Assembly: GCA_021234535.1 (NCBI GenBank)
Contig: CM037846.1
Coordinates: 18,555,814 to 18,619,813, forward strand
Reading direction: 5' to 3'
DNA: 64,000 bases
Origin: Stichopus chloronotus
Lineage: Eukaryota > Echinodermata > Holothuroidea > Aspidochirotida > Stichopodidae
A model generated the notes under the pieces. It was not told the DNA's origin. It saw only the letters and a list, made by a program, of their open reading frames with translations, and did not search any database. A program made the position numbers and the translations under genes. Shown in pieces: positions 22,513-34,178 of this stretch. Within the stretch, counting starts at the first letter, position 1, and each line of letters begins with the position of its first letter.

Positions 22513-25304
22513 TTATAGAGATTGTAAACTTTCTATCCTAACATTAATAATGTTAATGACGTCAATCCAGAGTAGGTCTTTTGTCTGGGTTAGATTTCAT
22601 ACACTGATCTCCTAGACGCAACAGAAAATCATCTCCCATAGTACTCAGATCTGTGAGGACTCGGCCAATCGAAAATACTTCAGAGGTTTCGTCGAATGGC
22701 CTTTGACCCTTGATTACTTCCGGTGCAACATGGAGCGAGTTTTCCAACACCTCAGCTTGTCTTTCGTCGGTGAAGTGCAAATACTGTCCTTGCTCATTCA
22801 TGTTTACTGCCATACCAAAATCAATCAATTTAACTTTGAATTCTGGATTCAGTGAGTTCATAGGAGAAATATCCTGATTAGGTTCCCATGATGCAATGCT
22901 GTCAACGTCATCCCAAAGGCAGTCAATGTTGTCTGCGCTACTCGATGATGACGTCTGCAGCAAAACATTGTCACCTTTCAGGTCACAGTGTAACCAATTT
23001 CTGGCGTGCATGTCTTTCACAGCAGAACAGATATCTACCGCCACTTGTAACAGCTGACTTTTACCAATGACTTTCTTATCGATAGCATCATAGAGTGACA
23101 TAGCTTTGGGTGCTGAGTCACCGTTTGAGACAAACTCTTGAACGATAGCAGGAAATGGTCCATAATCTGAGGGAGTAGTAACACCAAAGAATGTTGGAAC
23201 AGCTTCCATTCCTTGTAACGCTGATAAAACTTTGACTTCACGGGCAAAGTTCTGAAAAGAGATACAAATTATCCATATTTAGTTCATTTGTAAAATATAC
23301 AGCTTTGGTGTCAGCATAAATTCGTCCAATTGGTTCTTGTTGTAAATAATATCTGCCATAAAACAAGAACAATTATATCGTAGGATGACATCACGTGCGT
23401 TGTTTTTGCATTGTTTGAAATAAACAGTAGAACACAATTTGTATTCAAGCTATGATCATTATTGTGCAAGTAAGGTATGTTGTGCTAAATAATTCGTGAG
23501 GGGGAAGTGCGGTATGAGCCGCTCCATCGGTCTTCTCGTCATTGCCCCCCCCTCCCTCCTTCATCCGTCTCTCATGTTCTCTTTCCTTTCTCTAGTGGTC
23601 CACAACGATCGTCATCATTGTTGTCAATCAACACGAAGTCTACACCCATGTAAGAGACAAAAACGTATATTTTATACCAAAGCACGGTACATGAGCCTAC
23701 ACACATGGAACAGTATCAATCAAACAGGCAGTCAAACAAATTTATGTACTTATCAACGCTAACTGATTAGGTTACATTTAAAATGGTTTATTTACCTTCG
23801 CCAGCAGTTTCTTCATTCAGATGTTTGTACTGGGTCTTAACTGCACAAAGTGATTGAGTTGACTTGATTCTCATCAGTTGTACAGCCCCATTGCCCCCTC
23901 CTCCAAGGAAAATGGGCATACCCCACTCATCCTCAACCTCCTTCAGGTCTCCCGGAGGGATATAGGGAACATTTACAAGTCCCATCCTCTCACATACAGA
24001 GGTCACGTGAAGCTCGTCAGTGGACTGGACTTCTTGTGAGCTTGAGAAGATAAGAAAGGTTTAGCTTCACTCAAGTTTTCCGTTTAAGATTATTACATTT
24101 CTTTAAAATCAGATCTTAATGTACTAGGCAATTGTGACATTTAGTGAGTTTCATTTATTTTCCATCAAACAATTGTGTTTGGTCCCTTTTGGGTGTAAGC
24201 ATACCCTTAATGTAATTTCAAAGTTATTATATACCCAGTCTCATCCCTTTCTCTCAATGTGGCTCGTCTCACCTGGAACATGAGATGGTTTAGTATTCAT
24301 CTGTCATTTGTCTTTGTGTTATTGTTTGAATTGTTCAGTAATATGAAACTTTAGACCAAATCCAATATGTGAAAGTGCGATATCGACTTTTCTTCCTCTT
24401 AAGATCCAATCTGTTTGATTCTTTTGTAGTATAAATATATAAAATGTAATAATAAACATACCACTGTGATCCTGAAGGATTTTCAATAGTGATAGTTACG
24501 TCACTTGGCTCGTAAGCTTGGGTGACGTCACCATCCACCATAGAACAAGAACTTCCTGATGACGTAAGAGAATCAGTTGTGGATGCATTCTGGAATACGT
24601 CAGTGGATGTTACATCTTGCTCTGAAGGTCTCAAACAAGCGAACCACCAGAAGATTTTGTTCAAAGTTGAACGACTGTGGAAGAAAATGTATTAAAAATG
24701 AATTGTTTTATCTGCGATTGTAGCCATACAATTTTTATCATTGAGTGCAACACTGTCATCTTTTAGAACATTTTTAATAGTTTTCCATTTCAAATATATC
24801 ACATGTTTGATAGATCGGTAAGTTTAGTAAACCTCTGTGTCATCTCTGTAAACAGTGGCAGAATGAAAAAAAAAGTACGTTCAAAAGTCACTCATGTTGT
24901 CTTCATTACTGAAAGAACGAAGTGTGGGTGGAGGTAGAAGGACGAAGTAAATGTTCTGTTGGTGTTAAACAGAGTTACAGCTGAAACCCTACTCTAACTT
25001 CAGGCAACTTACTATTTATCAATCTCTAAGCTCGTTAAGCACTTTGTTGTCACCCATTGACCAGTCAACTCTTTTATTCAGTTTCAAACCCGAAAAAAAT
25101 ATATGAAGCGAGAGATAATTTGTGATTTGCTAATAGAATGATGTTGATGTATTTGTAATGGTCTTTACATAAAGTCATGCTGGATTAATAAAATAAACAC
25201 ATAAATACTAATCAGGTTGTATGAAATTGACTTATCACGTACCTTCCTCGGCGGCGGTTTCGTTTGTTTTTTATTTGTCTTCTCCTGAAAAGTTTCCTTC
25301 CCAT
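22513..25304 (-). pseudogene. Protein kinase copy 3, two frame lesions
   Basis: Coding exons read right to left: 25304-25243, 24674-24462, 24040-23796 and 23251-22513. The start and linker exons are open and join in phase. The P-loop exon has one extra base just before its donor (GCGAAG against GCGAG in the other copies), so splicing at the same site shifts the frame into the catalytic exon. A second extra base at about 22,566 changes the C-terminus, giving an early stop and the loss of about 17 residues. The catalytic motifs (HCDLKGDN, DFG, APE) are still encoded in the exon. The original stop equivalent is at 22,513-22,515. Confidence 0.72.
23716..23724. other. Empty insertion site of the hAT-like MITE
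   Basis: A single TCAATCAAA between cagta and caggcagtc, exactly where units 1 and 2 have the MITE between two copies of this sequence. It confirms the element's boundaries and target duplication. Confidence 0.85.
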
Positions 25305-26019
25305 GATAAACTGTAACATTAAAAACAAGACTTAGAAGATGAATAGAATAACTTGGCGAAAATAATTTGGAGGAGTAATGTTGTATACACTTGTTATGTT
25401 GGATGGTGGGGGGGGGGGGTGGGGGAGGTGGGGAGACCAGATATGATAATTGGCATGGCATACCAGATCAACTCATGTTACTCTGTGTTCCATAACTCAA
25501 AATTGTTTGGAAACAAACGGACTAAAGTTTAACGAATAAACTAATTACCTAAATATATTATGACATGTTTTTCTTTTATTGTATATACAAGGAGTTCCAG
25601 GCATCAGGTTATCTTCTAAAAGGATTAATAAAGGATTTGATAAATTAACTTAGCTATGATAATAAGAATCAGCTCCGAAACATGGAGAGTATATGGTCTG
25701 TAATTCTGACAGGGTTTTATCTTGATCATTTTTATTAGCAGGCATGGTGAATATCTCTCACCGTTTAAATCGTTTAACAACTGGAAGCCACAGAATGTGA
25801 ACATTAAACCTAAATATTAGTCGGTACTTAACGCTGTGCGTATATTTACTACATCATATGTACTGTACATATATGTAACGAAAAACATATGATTGCTCTC
25901 AGTCAGATGCTGTCTTTGTTTTACTTAATTTATCAGTAAAATTTCAAACTAATGAAAATCAGAGTTTGTTGTCCGTTATGCTAATGAATACTGTTAATTC
26001 AAGCTGTATCTCAACTCAC

Positions 26020-26122
26020 CAATATTATCCAAGAAGATGTATAAATCTCGCAAAAGATGAAAGTAGTTTCTCGATAAACAAATTTCTTTGTTTGTAATAG
26101 AGAATAATGTTGATACTAACAA
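26020..26122 (-). other. Probable 5' leader exon, kinase copy 3
   Basis: Donor gtgagttg and candidate acceptor gtttacag kept, in the diverged edge unit. Conservation of the splice signals here is the best support that the exon is real. Confidence 0.4.
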
Positions 26123-26722
26123 CTGTAAACAAGTTACTAAAGGAGTTTCCATTATGGCGAAACAATAGGCGACGTCACCAGAAAGTTGCCGATACTTATT
26201 TATTACGTAATATTGATCCTCATGCCAACCTCGAAAAATGCGCTTCAGGAATGTTTTAAAGTAGAACATGATTCTGTATCCGCCATTGAGAAATATAATG
26301 TAATGATTTCAAATCAGTTTATGTTACACAGACAATGTTCTGACACGACTCACTGTTGTTACCGTTTTAAATGGAAAACAGCGTATACCGTACCGCCGCG
26401 GCGTTTAAACGTATCACATCAGCGCGTAGCCTCTCTTAATTGCATCTTATTGTGTACTCGGCGTGTAAGCTATTTGGACGCGCTGTTTTAGAACATGCAG
26501 AGAATTTCGCGCGAATGTTATGCGCTGAAAAACGGGCCTTCTGTTATTTTCTTACGTCTCAAGAGCTTTGCTGTCTTACTGTAGGTTATTCAGCTTAGGC
26601 TGATGTAAGTTAGCAATTGTAACTTGTAGGCTTAGTTGTAACAAGAATCCAGCAATTCACGATCTTTTTCACCGTAAAACGGGGAATCTACACAAATAGC
26701 CTATACTAGATAAAGCTATATC

Positions 26723-26975
26723 CCAGGTAACATTCCAACATGGGGCTCCATATGGGTGAATTCCTATGGGATCGATGTGATTTTTACACCCAACATTTAT
26801 AAGGAGCTCATGTAGGTCATCACAGTGAACCCACACGACCCATAGGGGATAGTAATGGTGCCCATGTCCACCCCAGAACTATCCCATGCTATAGGTCATA
26901 TGGGTTGACTGGGATAGCACACATGGGCCCCATATGAATCTTGGGTGTAATGTCGTATGGGCCTCATATGTTACT
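26723..26975. mobile_element. Truncated foldback element, unit 4 copy
   Basis: The left end ccaggtaacattccaa and most of the body are present. The right inverted end is missing where unit 4 jumps to sequence equivalent to 11,675. Confidence 0.6.
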
Positions 26976-27455
26976 GTCGCCATAAATTTTTACGTTTTAT
27001 CTAAAATGTTCATTGCTATATCAGACTGACCCTTTAGATCACGTGACCAGCAAGTCAGTGGTGAAGTCAATGGGATGTCTGTACTGAAGTTGTTACTATC
27101 CTCATCGTGTTACCAGGAGAAAGGTGTCGTCATGACTACCAGACGAAATTGTTTAATGCTAGCGATGGGAAATCACATGAGGCCTAGCTTCCTCACATAT
27201 TATGTGCTTACTTCTGACACAGTGATCGACTCACTCTGTGTCCCATAATACGTTCTTCTTATTAAAATTGTATAGTCATTTAAAACATTTTGGGGCATTC
27301 TTTAATTGGGAGTGAGTCATGGCAAGTTATTCTTAAGATGTTTGCATAGCAAGTCTTATCTTTGATATTTTACCACTAGGGCCATGTAAGTAAATGTTCT
27401 CTTATCCCTTCCAATGACTTATGATATCACTCCTACGAATTACTATGCCGTTGCT

Positions 27456-27481
27456 AGGGTTAGCCCTAACCCCAACCCTAA
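27456..27481. repeat. Short telomere-like stretch
   Basis: AGGGTTAG followed by CCCTAACCCCAACCCTAA, that is, TTAGGG-type repeats in head-to-head orientation with one degenerate unit. It lies exactly at a discontinuity inside truncated unit 4. Confidence 0.5.
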
Positions 27482-27723
27482 TTTACTAGGGGCTAAAACA
27501 AAGAGATTTGGAGATGCCCATGATCATGATGTCAGTACTGTCATAAATAGCCAACCTAGTTTCCCCCCCCCCCCTTTTTTTTTAAATGGAACCTGTTATG
27601 TTGAAACTAGGAACAAAAAGTGTCATTTCCTATGATCCGTTTTTTTTTTAATTTTCTGGACGCTACACCATAATTGATAGTGACACTTCGCTAAGATGGT
27701 CAAAAGGTAGCTCTCTGTAATTT

Positions 27724-27925
27724 TCAGCTGCTGCTAAAACTCTCTGTCCCCTTCCGACCGTGACAAGTATTTACTCCCATGTAGCAGAAAAGAAGCGTAA
27801 AAACAAAGGTGACTACCATTGGTATTCCAACAAGCCATGATTCATAGATCCTGTCGCCATGCGGCACTCCGGCTGCGTTGGCCAAGCATTCATAGTTGTA
27901 AATCGTTGTCAGAAGTGTGAGAAGA
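27724..27925 (-). CDS. Orphan exon-like segment with a membrane-spanning stretch, gene not recognised
   Basis: A textbook acceptor (pyrimidine run then ttcctcag, intron side from 27,926) opens into 66 codons ending at TGA. The segment contains NYECLANAAGVPHGD, then a roughly 20-residue hydrophobic stretch (LVGIPMVVTFVFTLLFCYMG), then a short polar tail. The last codons lie in sequence that belongs to the edge of the kinase array (similarity to the units begins at about 27,752), so the tail may be a chance extension. A gtaaat donor is possible directly after the hydrophobic stretch. Composition looks protein-coding, but no family is recognised and no partner exon is certain. Confidence 0.35.
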
Positions 27926-28217
27926 CTGAGGAAGGGGCAGAGAGAGTGGTGGAATGGACAGAGAGTTATACGAAGGGTACAATGGGGAAAGAGACAGATG
28001 AATGAAAGAACTGATTGATGAACATCAACAAAAAAAAATATGAAAAACGTTGCTTCTCATCTTTTACTTCAGTATATTTTATCCAAACTTAAATTTGAGA
28101 TTATGAAGGACTGTCCTTCTCCTGAAAACGGATATAAAGAATTTACATAATGTAGCCAAGATTGAATGTGAAAAGATTCATTATTAAAGATGATACCTAT
28201 TAAAAGGGATATCCATT

Positions 28218-29005
28218 TCACACCGAGAAAGATTTGCACCTTCAGTGTACTGTAAGAGATGTTTAGTCCACACTGAGATAGGTTCGCATCATCAATATAA
28301 GATATATCCCCTCCACACTGATAAAAGTTTGCACTATCAGTATCAAAGAGGATGTCTCCTCCACACTGACAAAGGTTCACACATTCAGTATTATTAGATA
28401 CAATATAAACTACACACTAAGAAAGGTTTGCACCATCAATATCACATAGGATATCCCCTCCACACTGATTAAAGTTTGCACTATCAGTATCAGAGAGGAT
28501 ATCCCCTCCACACTGACCATTGGTTCACAAATTCAGTATTATTAGACAGGATATTAACTCCACACTAAGAAAGGTTTGCACCATCAATATTAGATAGGAT
28601 ATCCCCTCCACACTGATTAAAGTTTGCACTATCAGTATCAGAGAGGATATCCCCTCCACGCTGACTATTGGTTCACAAATTCAGTATTATTAGACAGGAT
28701 ATTAACTCCACACTAAGAAAGGTTTGCACCATCAATATTAGATAGGATATCCCCTCCACACTGATTAAAGTTTGCACTATCAGTATCAGAGAGGATATCC
28801 CCCACACACTGACTATTGGTTCACAAATTCAGTATTATTAGACAGGATATTAACTCCACACTAAGAAAGGTTTGCACCATCAATACTAGATAGGATTTCC
28901 CCTCCACACTGATTAAAGTTTGCACAATCAGTATCAGAGAGGATATCCACTCCACACTGATAAAGGTTCACACTATCATTAGTGAGGTTCACACTATCAG
29001 TTCTG
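28218..29005. repeat. Satellite with about 51-bp units in a 149-bp higher-order repeat
   Basis: The subunit runs roughly ccacactga..aaaggtt(t)gcaccatcagtatcagagaggatatcccct. Three variants of it alternate to make a higher-order unit of about 149 bp, clearest at 28,431, 28,580, 28,728 and 28,876. The ends of the array are more degenerate. An open frame across the left part (repeated QCGGDI) is a by-product of the repeat. It breaks at the first tagtgtgg variant. Confidence 0.88.
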
Positions 29006-29330
29006 AACAACATACCACTGTTTTTTCAACACATACCAATGGGCCGGTTGGGACTTTGGGAGTCTCCGACTGCTAAGCAAAAGTGATCTGGAAACTCTCA
29101 TTCTCTTATTTCCTAGTAGAATGGACTTTGTTTGACCTCCCTTAGCTTAGCAAAAATTATAGGACTTTGCTTTCCATAGATAATATAATTGCTGAAGTGC
29201 CAAAAAGTCAACAGGATTTCGTCAACCAAAGAGGAGAAAACTTTGGGTTCGATAACGTTTTTGCATTTGGGTGAAGGTGGTAAATGTTAATGAATGACAC
29301 TTCATGAAGATGCACAGTGAGAAAAATTAC

Positions 29331-29440
29331 CTTGACTGCCTTAGTGGCACAGTATATTCCAAAATAGTGTTTTGGATGTAACATCTTCGGTAAACAATCA
29401 TACCATCCGTCCGTTTCAGTAGTCATAAGTGACCAAGGAA
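29331..29440 (-). CDS. Orphan exon-like open segment, gene not recognised
   Basis: An open frame with coding-like composition (TETDGWYDCLPKMLHPKHYF, then GIYCATKAVK) ends at AAG and a gtaatt donor at 29,330. The upstream acceptor (cattaag) is weak. With Cys, Trp and Tyr it resembles an extracellular loop. It lies on the same strand as the membrane-segment exon at 27,724-27,925 with the satellite between them, but the phases do not match directly, so a link is speculative. Confidence 0.3.
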
Positions 29441-31126
29441 CTTAATGAATACATGGATATTCATACAGGTACCAAAATACCAAGAAGAAATATTCAATAA
29501 ATTGCCAAGAGAAAAACAATAATCTCTTCCGTTGCAGTGATGTTTTTAACCTTTTGCTGATCATATGAAAAAGTTAACCTGTTTCCGTAAGCAATTTTCT
29601 ACATCTGAAAAATTAGATTTGATGTGAGAGCATAATAAAGAGTTGTGGCAATTACTTAGTACCTCACATTTTATTTGAAATAATGCAGTATCTATTTCTA
29701 ATATGAAGATATTGGTGAAGCTAATTTTCCCTTACCAACTGTAATTTGTGCTCAAAAAATACCACCATCAATGTGACATCTCGATGTAGGGAGGATGTGA
29801 CGTGAAACAGTCACAAAGATGTCAAGACTATTATCTAAGAGACAAATTCAGACATGAACTGGCTTCATTTTCTTTTGAAAGATTGCTCTGTGGGTGGAAA
29901 AATGTTTCAGACGTTTACACACCGCTTGGTTGTTACCACATTTTCTCCATTTCACAGACAATTTTTTTCCACTTTGTTAATGGAATGAATTTTACTATTT
30001 CATATCATGCCCAAAGCGGTATATTAATCATGTTAGGCAAACTGACATAAGGAATTTGAAGTAAAGAATCATCATTTATGCTTTTTATATTTGCACTGAG
30101 ACTTTCCACAACAGTAAGTTGCCAAAAACAATTTCTTAAAAACAAAAGGCATGTTTGTTGGTGTTAGTTATATCAAAATCATCTAAACTATCATTCCAAA
30201 CTTAAAACTTCACTCAAAACAATGATCACTCTTTTTCTGGTTCACATAAATTGATGCTTTGCTGAATACTGTTAACATGTTTCAGAGGTTACTACCAATG
30301 TTAACACCCATGTTAGAAATAAGTCCAGCTAAACTGAGGAATGTTTGGTATGTAAAGTTGGAGATTTGCATCACTCTGCTGGTTTATGTGAGGATTTGAT
30401 TCATAATTCCTTCAATATCACGAATAAATTGTGATAAATCACAACAAATTGTCACCATTATGGTGGAAGGAATTTGTCACTAGCTGAAAAGTCAACCCCT
30501 CTATTGAGAGCTGAGGCAACCAGGTCTATTGACTACAGGGGAAAGCCTGTTCACAATTGAAGATTTTAGTAGGATATGTACTTCATTTGGCAATGAAACT
30601 GCAAAGAACTTTTTCAGAAAAGAATCTGGTGTTCTGCTGGTCATTACTGATCATATTCATGTACAGATAACATAATCACAAGTTATTTAGCTGCAGTGGA
30701 TATAGTGGTCTGGAAGTACATTGGAGTCAAGTGAGAAAGATGTTTCATAATCATTACCTTTGGTTGGAATGTCATCATAAGCCTACAGCATGCAGACTTG
30801 CTAATGCTAAAAGGCCATTTTCTGCAACCAAACCATTTCTTTGTTTTAGTGAGGTTAAATTTGTTGCAAAACCTCATCGCCTTAAGTCAAGTTTACCACC
30901 TCATGCTGTGATGATCTACGTGGCCAATTACACATCCTTCTTGAAAAGTAGTTTAGCTGTGTCAATCCAACATTTAAGCTTCCTTGAGCTGCATTGCAGG
31001 GGGTATTATTATGGCCATGGGCAAAACATATGTAAATTAAGCAGAAAAAGGGTCTGTTAGACATTTTAACACATTTCATAGTGGTAAAATATTTAGCAAA
31101 CAAGTGCACAGGCACATGTACTGTCA
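29441..31126. other. No gene recognised
   Basis: AT-rich single-copy-looking sequence. Open frames are short and of non-coding composition. No terminal repeats seen. Confidence 0.5.
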
Positions 31127-31600
31127 ATGAACTGGCAAGCCCAGGATTTACACAAAGTGTGGAGGAGGTTCACAGGGCACTGTGACTTTACCATCAAAGG
31201 GTCACTGGCTGGGAAATCAGAAGTTGAATAGGTAAACTACTTGATGACATACATAGGCAACAAAGGCAGGGACATTGGCCAAACCTTTGAGTGGCAACCT
31301 GCAATACCTGGTACAGACGTAGTGACAGTACAAGCAGAAAATGAAACCCTAGAATGTGTGTATGCCAAGTATGAAGTGTAGGTAAAGCCAAAGAAAAATG
31401 AAATAAGGACAACAGTGAACTTCCATGTCAAAAACAAATGGATGGTGAGAAATTTGACAGTTTCATTACAGACTTGAAGCTTTTGATCAAAGATTTCAAT
31501 TACAAAGGAGAAGAAAGGATGCTGAGAATTGCAATTGTTGTGAGATCACTCAGTACTGTGGTCAGGGTAAAATGTCTGGCTGATGATTGGCTAAAATGAG
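31127..31600 (+). pseudogene. Degenerate Ty3/gypsy gag relic
   Basis: The translation shows a gag-like order of segments known from invertebrate Ty3/gypsy elements: NWQAQDLHKVWRRF, then (after an in-frame stop at about 31,229) a segment around YIGNKGRDIGQTFEW, then PKKNEIRTTVNFHVKN, then after a frameshift near 31,437 GEKFDSFITDLKLLIKD and a short basic tail. It is broken by at least one stop and one frameshift. No zinc knuckle, protease or LTR was found, so it is an old fragment. It differs from the gag of the element at 40,704-45,564. Confidence 0.65.
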
Positions 31601-34178
31601 CATGAATATGTATAGCCTTAGGAAAAGAAAAACTGAGTTCCATTGAGTGTAACTGATTACATCGGCATACATGAACTTTAATAACGTACAATCAATAAGC
31701 AGATTCAGTCGGAGTCCAATCTATTAATTCGAAGATGTTGGTATTACGAATGCAGTCAGAACTGACACGCAAGTAATACCTATCTGTTGTGTGGGCTACC
31801 TGGCATCATGCACCATTCACATGCAATATGTAGGACACAAAAAGAGTTGCTTTTGCGGGCCAGAGTAAGACTTGAATTTGATAAATCTCATATTTTGGAT
31901 GACTTTTCAAATCCAAAATGCTGGAAATACATTTTTGCTTGTGACAGAAAGTTGAAAATTTGCAGGAAGAATCATGCACTGAAATGCGCTCATCATGATA
32001 GAAGCAATTTGTACAATGTTTGATATGAACTCTTGCAGGATACACCCATTTAAAAACATACAAGCGTTCTAGCCCAAATTCCACCAATGCCATTGTATTC
32101 ATGATTGTTTTATATGTCTTCACTTATTTCTCATCAATAAAAACACTGCTGATGTTAAATCTGTTTGTTTGAAATACGCGAGTGCATTTTCATTTTTTTA
32201 CTTGCTGGTTGATACATTTCGTACATGTTAAAAAAAAAAAAACCAGACAGACAGGCAGTTTTCACTATAAGAATGTCACATTTTGTTGACTTCAAGGTTG
32301 AATTTCATTGGTGCTTAATGCTCTATACCAGCAACATCATCTTTCTCTTTTCCTTTTGAGGTCTGGTCATGATGGATACTGCATCACCTTAGCCAATCCT
32401 ACTCTATCAGCCATATTCAGAGTCTGTTCTTGGGTCGGAGAATTCTCACCCTCTGATATACAGCGAGCATAGTGCATCCTCTACTGGCAACATCAGCAGC
32501 TTAGGTGGGCAATGCTGGAAGACAAAACCAAATAGCACGGTTTGCAGTTTGGTTGTTCAAGAAAGACACTGCCAAACATTAATCATAAGTGAAGATGATT
32601 TCAACAGATACTTAACATATTTACAGCATAAAAGTTAGGTCCTATAAGACAACATTGGTCACATGATCAAGGGATGAAAGACCTTCAACATGTCACTATG
32701 ATCTTGTAGAACATTGTTAATGTCATCAAGGAATAATAGACCTTAGATATACATACTGTCAAACATACATACTACCAGACATACATACCATCAGACATAC
32801 ATACTATCAGATATAAAACTTAATTTTGAGCTTAAGAAAGCTGCATCAAGTCTCCTCAACTAGAGCACCAATGGTGCAGAAGCTCAAACTTTATCTGTAG
32901 TTTTGTGATAATTTTTAAGGATTCTACTGCATTACAAATAATTAGCATCACTTGTTACATCCCACATCCAATAAGTAATAAAAACCTGACCAGTTTTTCT
33001 TTAATTTTTCTCACTTGTTTTTACCGGCTGTGTGCATATGAATTAATCTTAATGTCGTAAATTGCCTGGTTACAAATTTTCCAAAACCTAATTAAATCAT
33101 TAACTACTCACTCATTAGTGCTCATTTGTACGTGACACATCCCCCTACCCCCTCTTAGTTTGACCATGGATCTGTCTGTCACTAGCAGCCTACACCAGGG
33201 AAACTTGATTATCTTTGAGATGTCGCTATAGATATACCCACATGTACCTCACAAATAGAATTTCAGTTAGTTAACCGTCTGACCCATTATTCAATTATCA
33301 TTGACACTCAATGGAGATATCTGAGAGGTTGTATGACATTTCAAAGAGGCACTTGGAGTTTTTTACGCATTTTAGTTAATTATTCCAAATCTGTCAAGTA
33401 TTCTTCACATACCAATGACATATGACCTTGGATCTGCAATCCTTTTGTAACATGAAAGAAGGGATTGCCTAAGAGACTCTGGTTGAGAGCTCTGAACCCA
33501 ATGTTTAGGGTGTCTGACCTTTTGACCTCTAAAGACCTTAATCTCAAATCCTTGTACACCCCGAAAAAAGGGTTACCTAAGGAACACTGCGACAATCTTT
33601 CAACATCATGCAAAGTTCTTCCTAGCAGGACACACATTTTGAAGTTTTTCATATATTGGTCTATACCAACCCCTAAATGACTTTACTTCCCATTGCAAAA
33701 AGTTTGCCTTACATCAAAGAAATATTGTCTCTATGGTCAGAAAAATTAATAAACAAAAATAGTGTTTAAGGCTTCTAAATAATTGTGGACAAACATGATG
33801 GACGGACGGATGGACGGACGGACGGACGGACGGACAGACAGATAGATACATGTAAGCTGTTTTGAGCTTAAAAAAAAAAAAGAGTAGGCAGCAAATATGG
33901 GCCATGGCACTATTACATATTTAAGGTTTATGAGGTATACCAACATAATAGGTTTTTCTCCATCCTTTGTACTTTACTGTAGAGGCAAAATGACAGGAAG
34001 AGGAAGGGGGGTGTTTAAGGTGGTCACTAGCCAACAGAAGGAATCAAGGACAAAGTATGACAACCAGTAAGAATATCTGAAGCGATAACATAGATATTGA
34101 TAAAATTCATACAGTTTTCATTACATATATTAACAGAAGCAAACAGCTTACCTATCTGTTCCGCATTGTTACTGTTCA
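31601..34178. other. Intergenic DNA downstream of METTL6
   Basis: No gene recognised. It includes a 16-17-bp tandem repeat (cagacatacatac.at) at about 32,745-32,812, a (GGAC)n run (listed separately), and a dispersed-repeat-like block at 33,400-33,640 with two related halves about 110 bp apart. Confidence 0.5.
33797..33849. repeat. (GGAC)n microsatellite grading into (GATA)n
   Basis: Tetranucleotide repeat gatggacggacgga...gacagacagatagata. It produces a spurious Pro/Ser/Val open frame on the minus strand. Confidence 0.9.

Larger units (their letters stand above)
17605..24821. repeat. Tandem segmental unit 3 (kinase array)
   Basis: This third unit is about 7.2 kb and shorter than unit 2 because of a roughly 770-bp deletion near 21,855 (sequence equivalent to about 13,190-13,950 is missing) and because it lacks the hAT-like MITE. 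It keeps the same exon order and the foldback element. Confidence 0.92.
24822..27752. repeat. Truncated tandem unit 4, right edge of the array
   Basis: This partial unit carries the start and leader exons of the third complete kinase copy and most of the foldback element. Beyond that it is patchy. Near 26,975 it jumps from the foldback element to sequence equivalent to 11,675. Near 27,480 a telomere-like stretch lies between blocks matching about 3470 and 4070 of unit 1. Similarity to the other units ends at about 27,750, followed by single-copy sequence. It is more diverged than units 1-3, as expected for an edge copy. Confidence 0.85.

Noticed and set aside
28069..28380. Minus-strand open frame with repeated QCGGDI and DANLSQCG segments
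   Set aside because: It is the translation of the satellite. Subunits with tagtgtgg insert a stop, and there is no splice or start support.
33714..33946. Minus-strand frames with VCPSVRPSVHPSVH runs
   Set aside because: They are translations of the (GGAC)n microsatellite.
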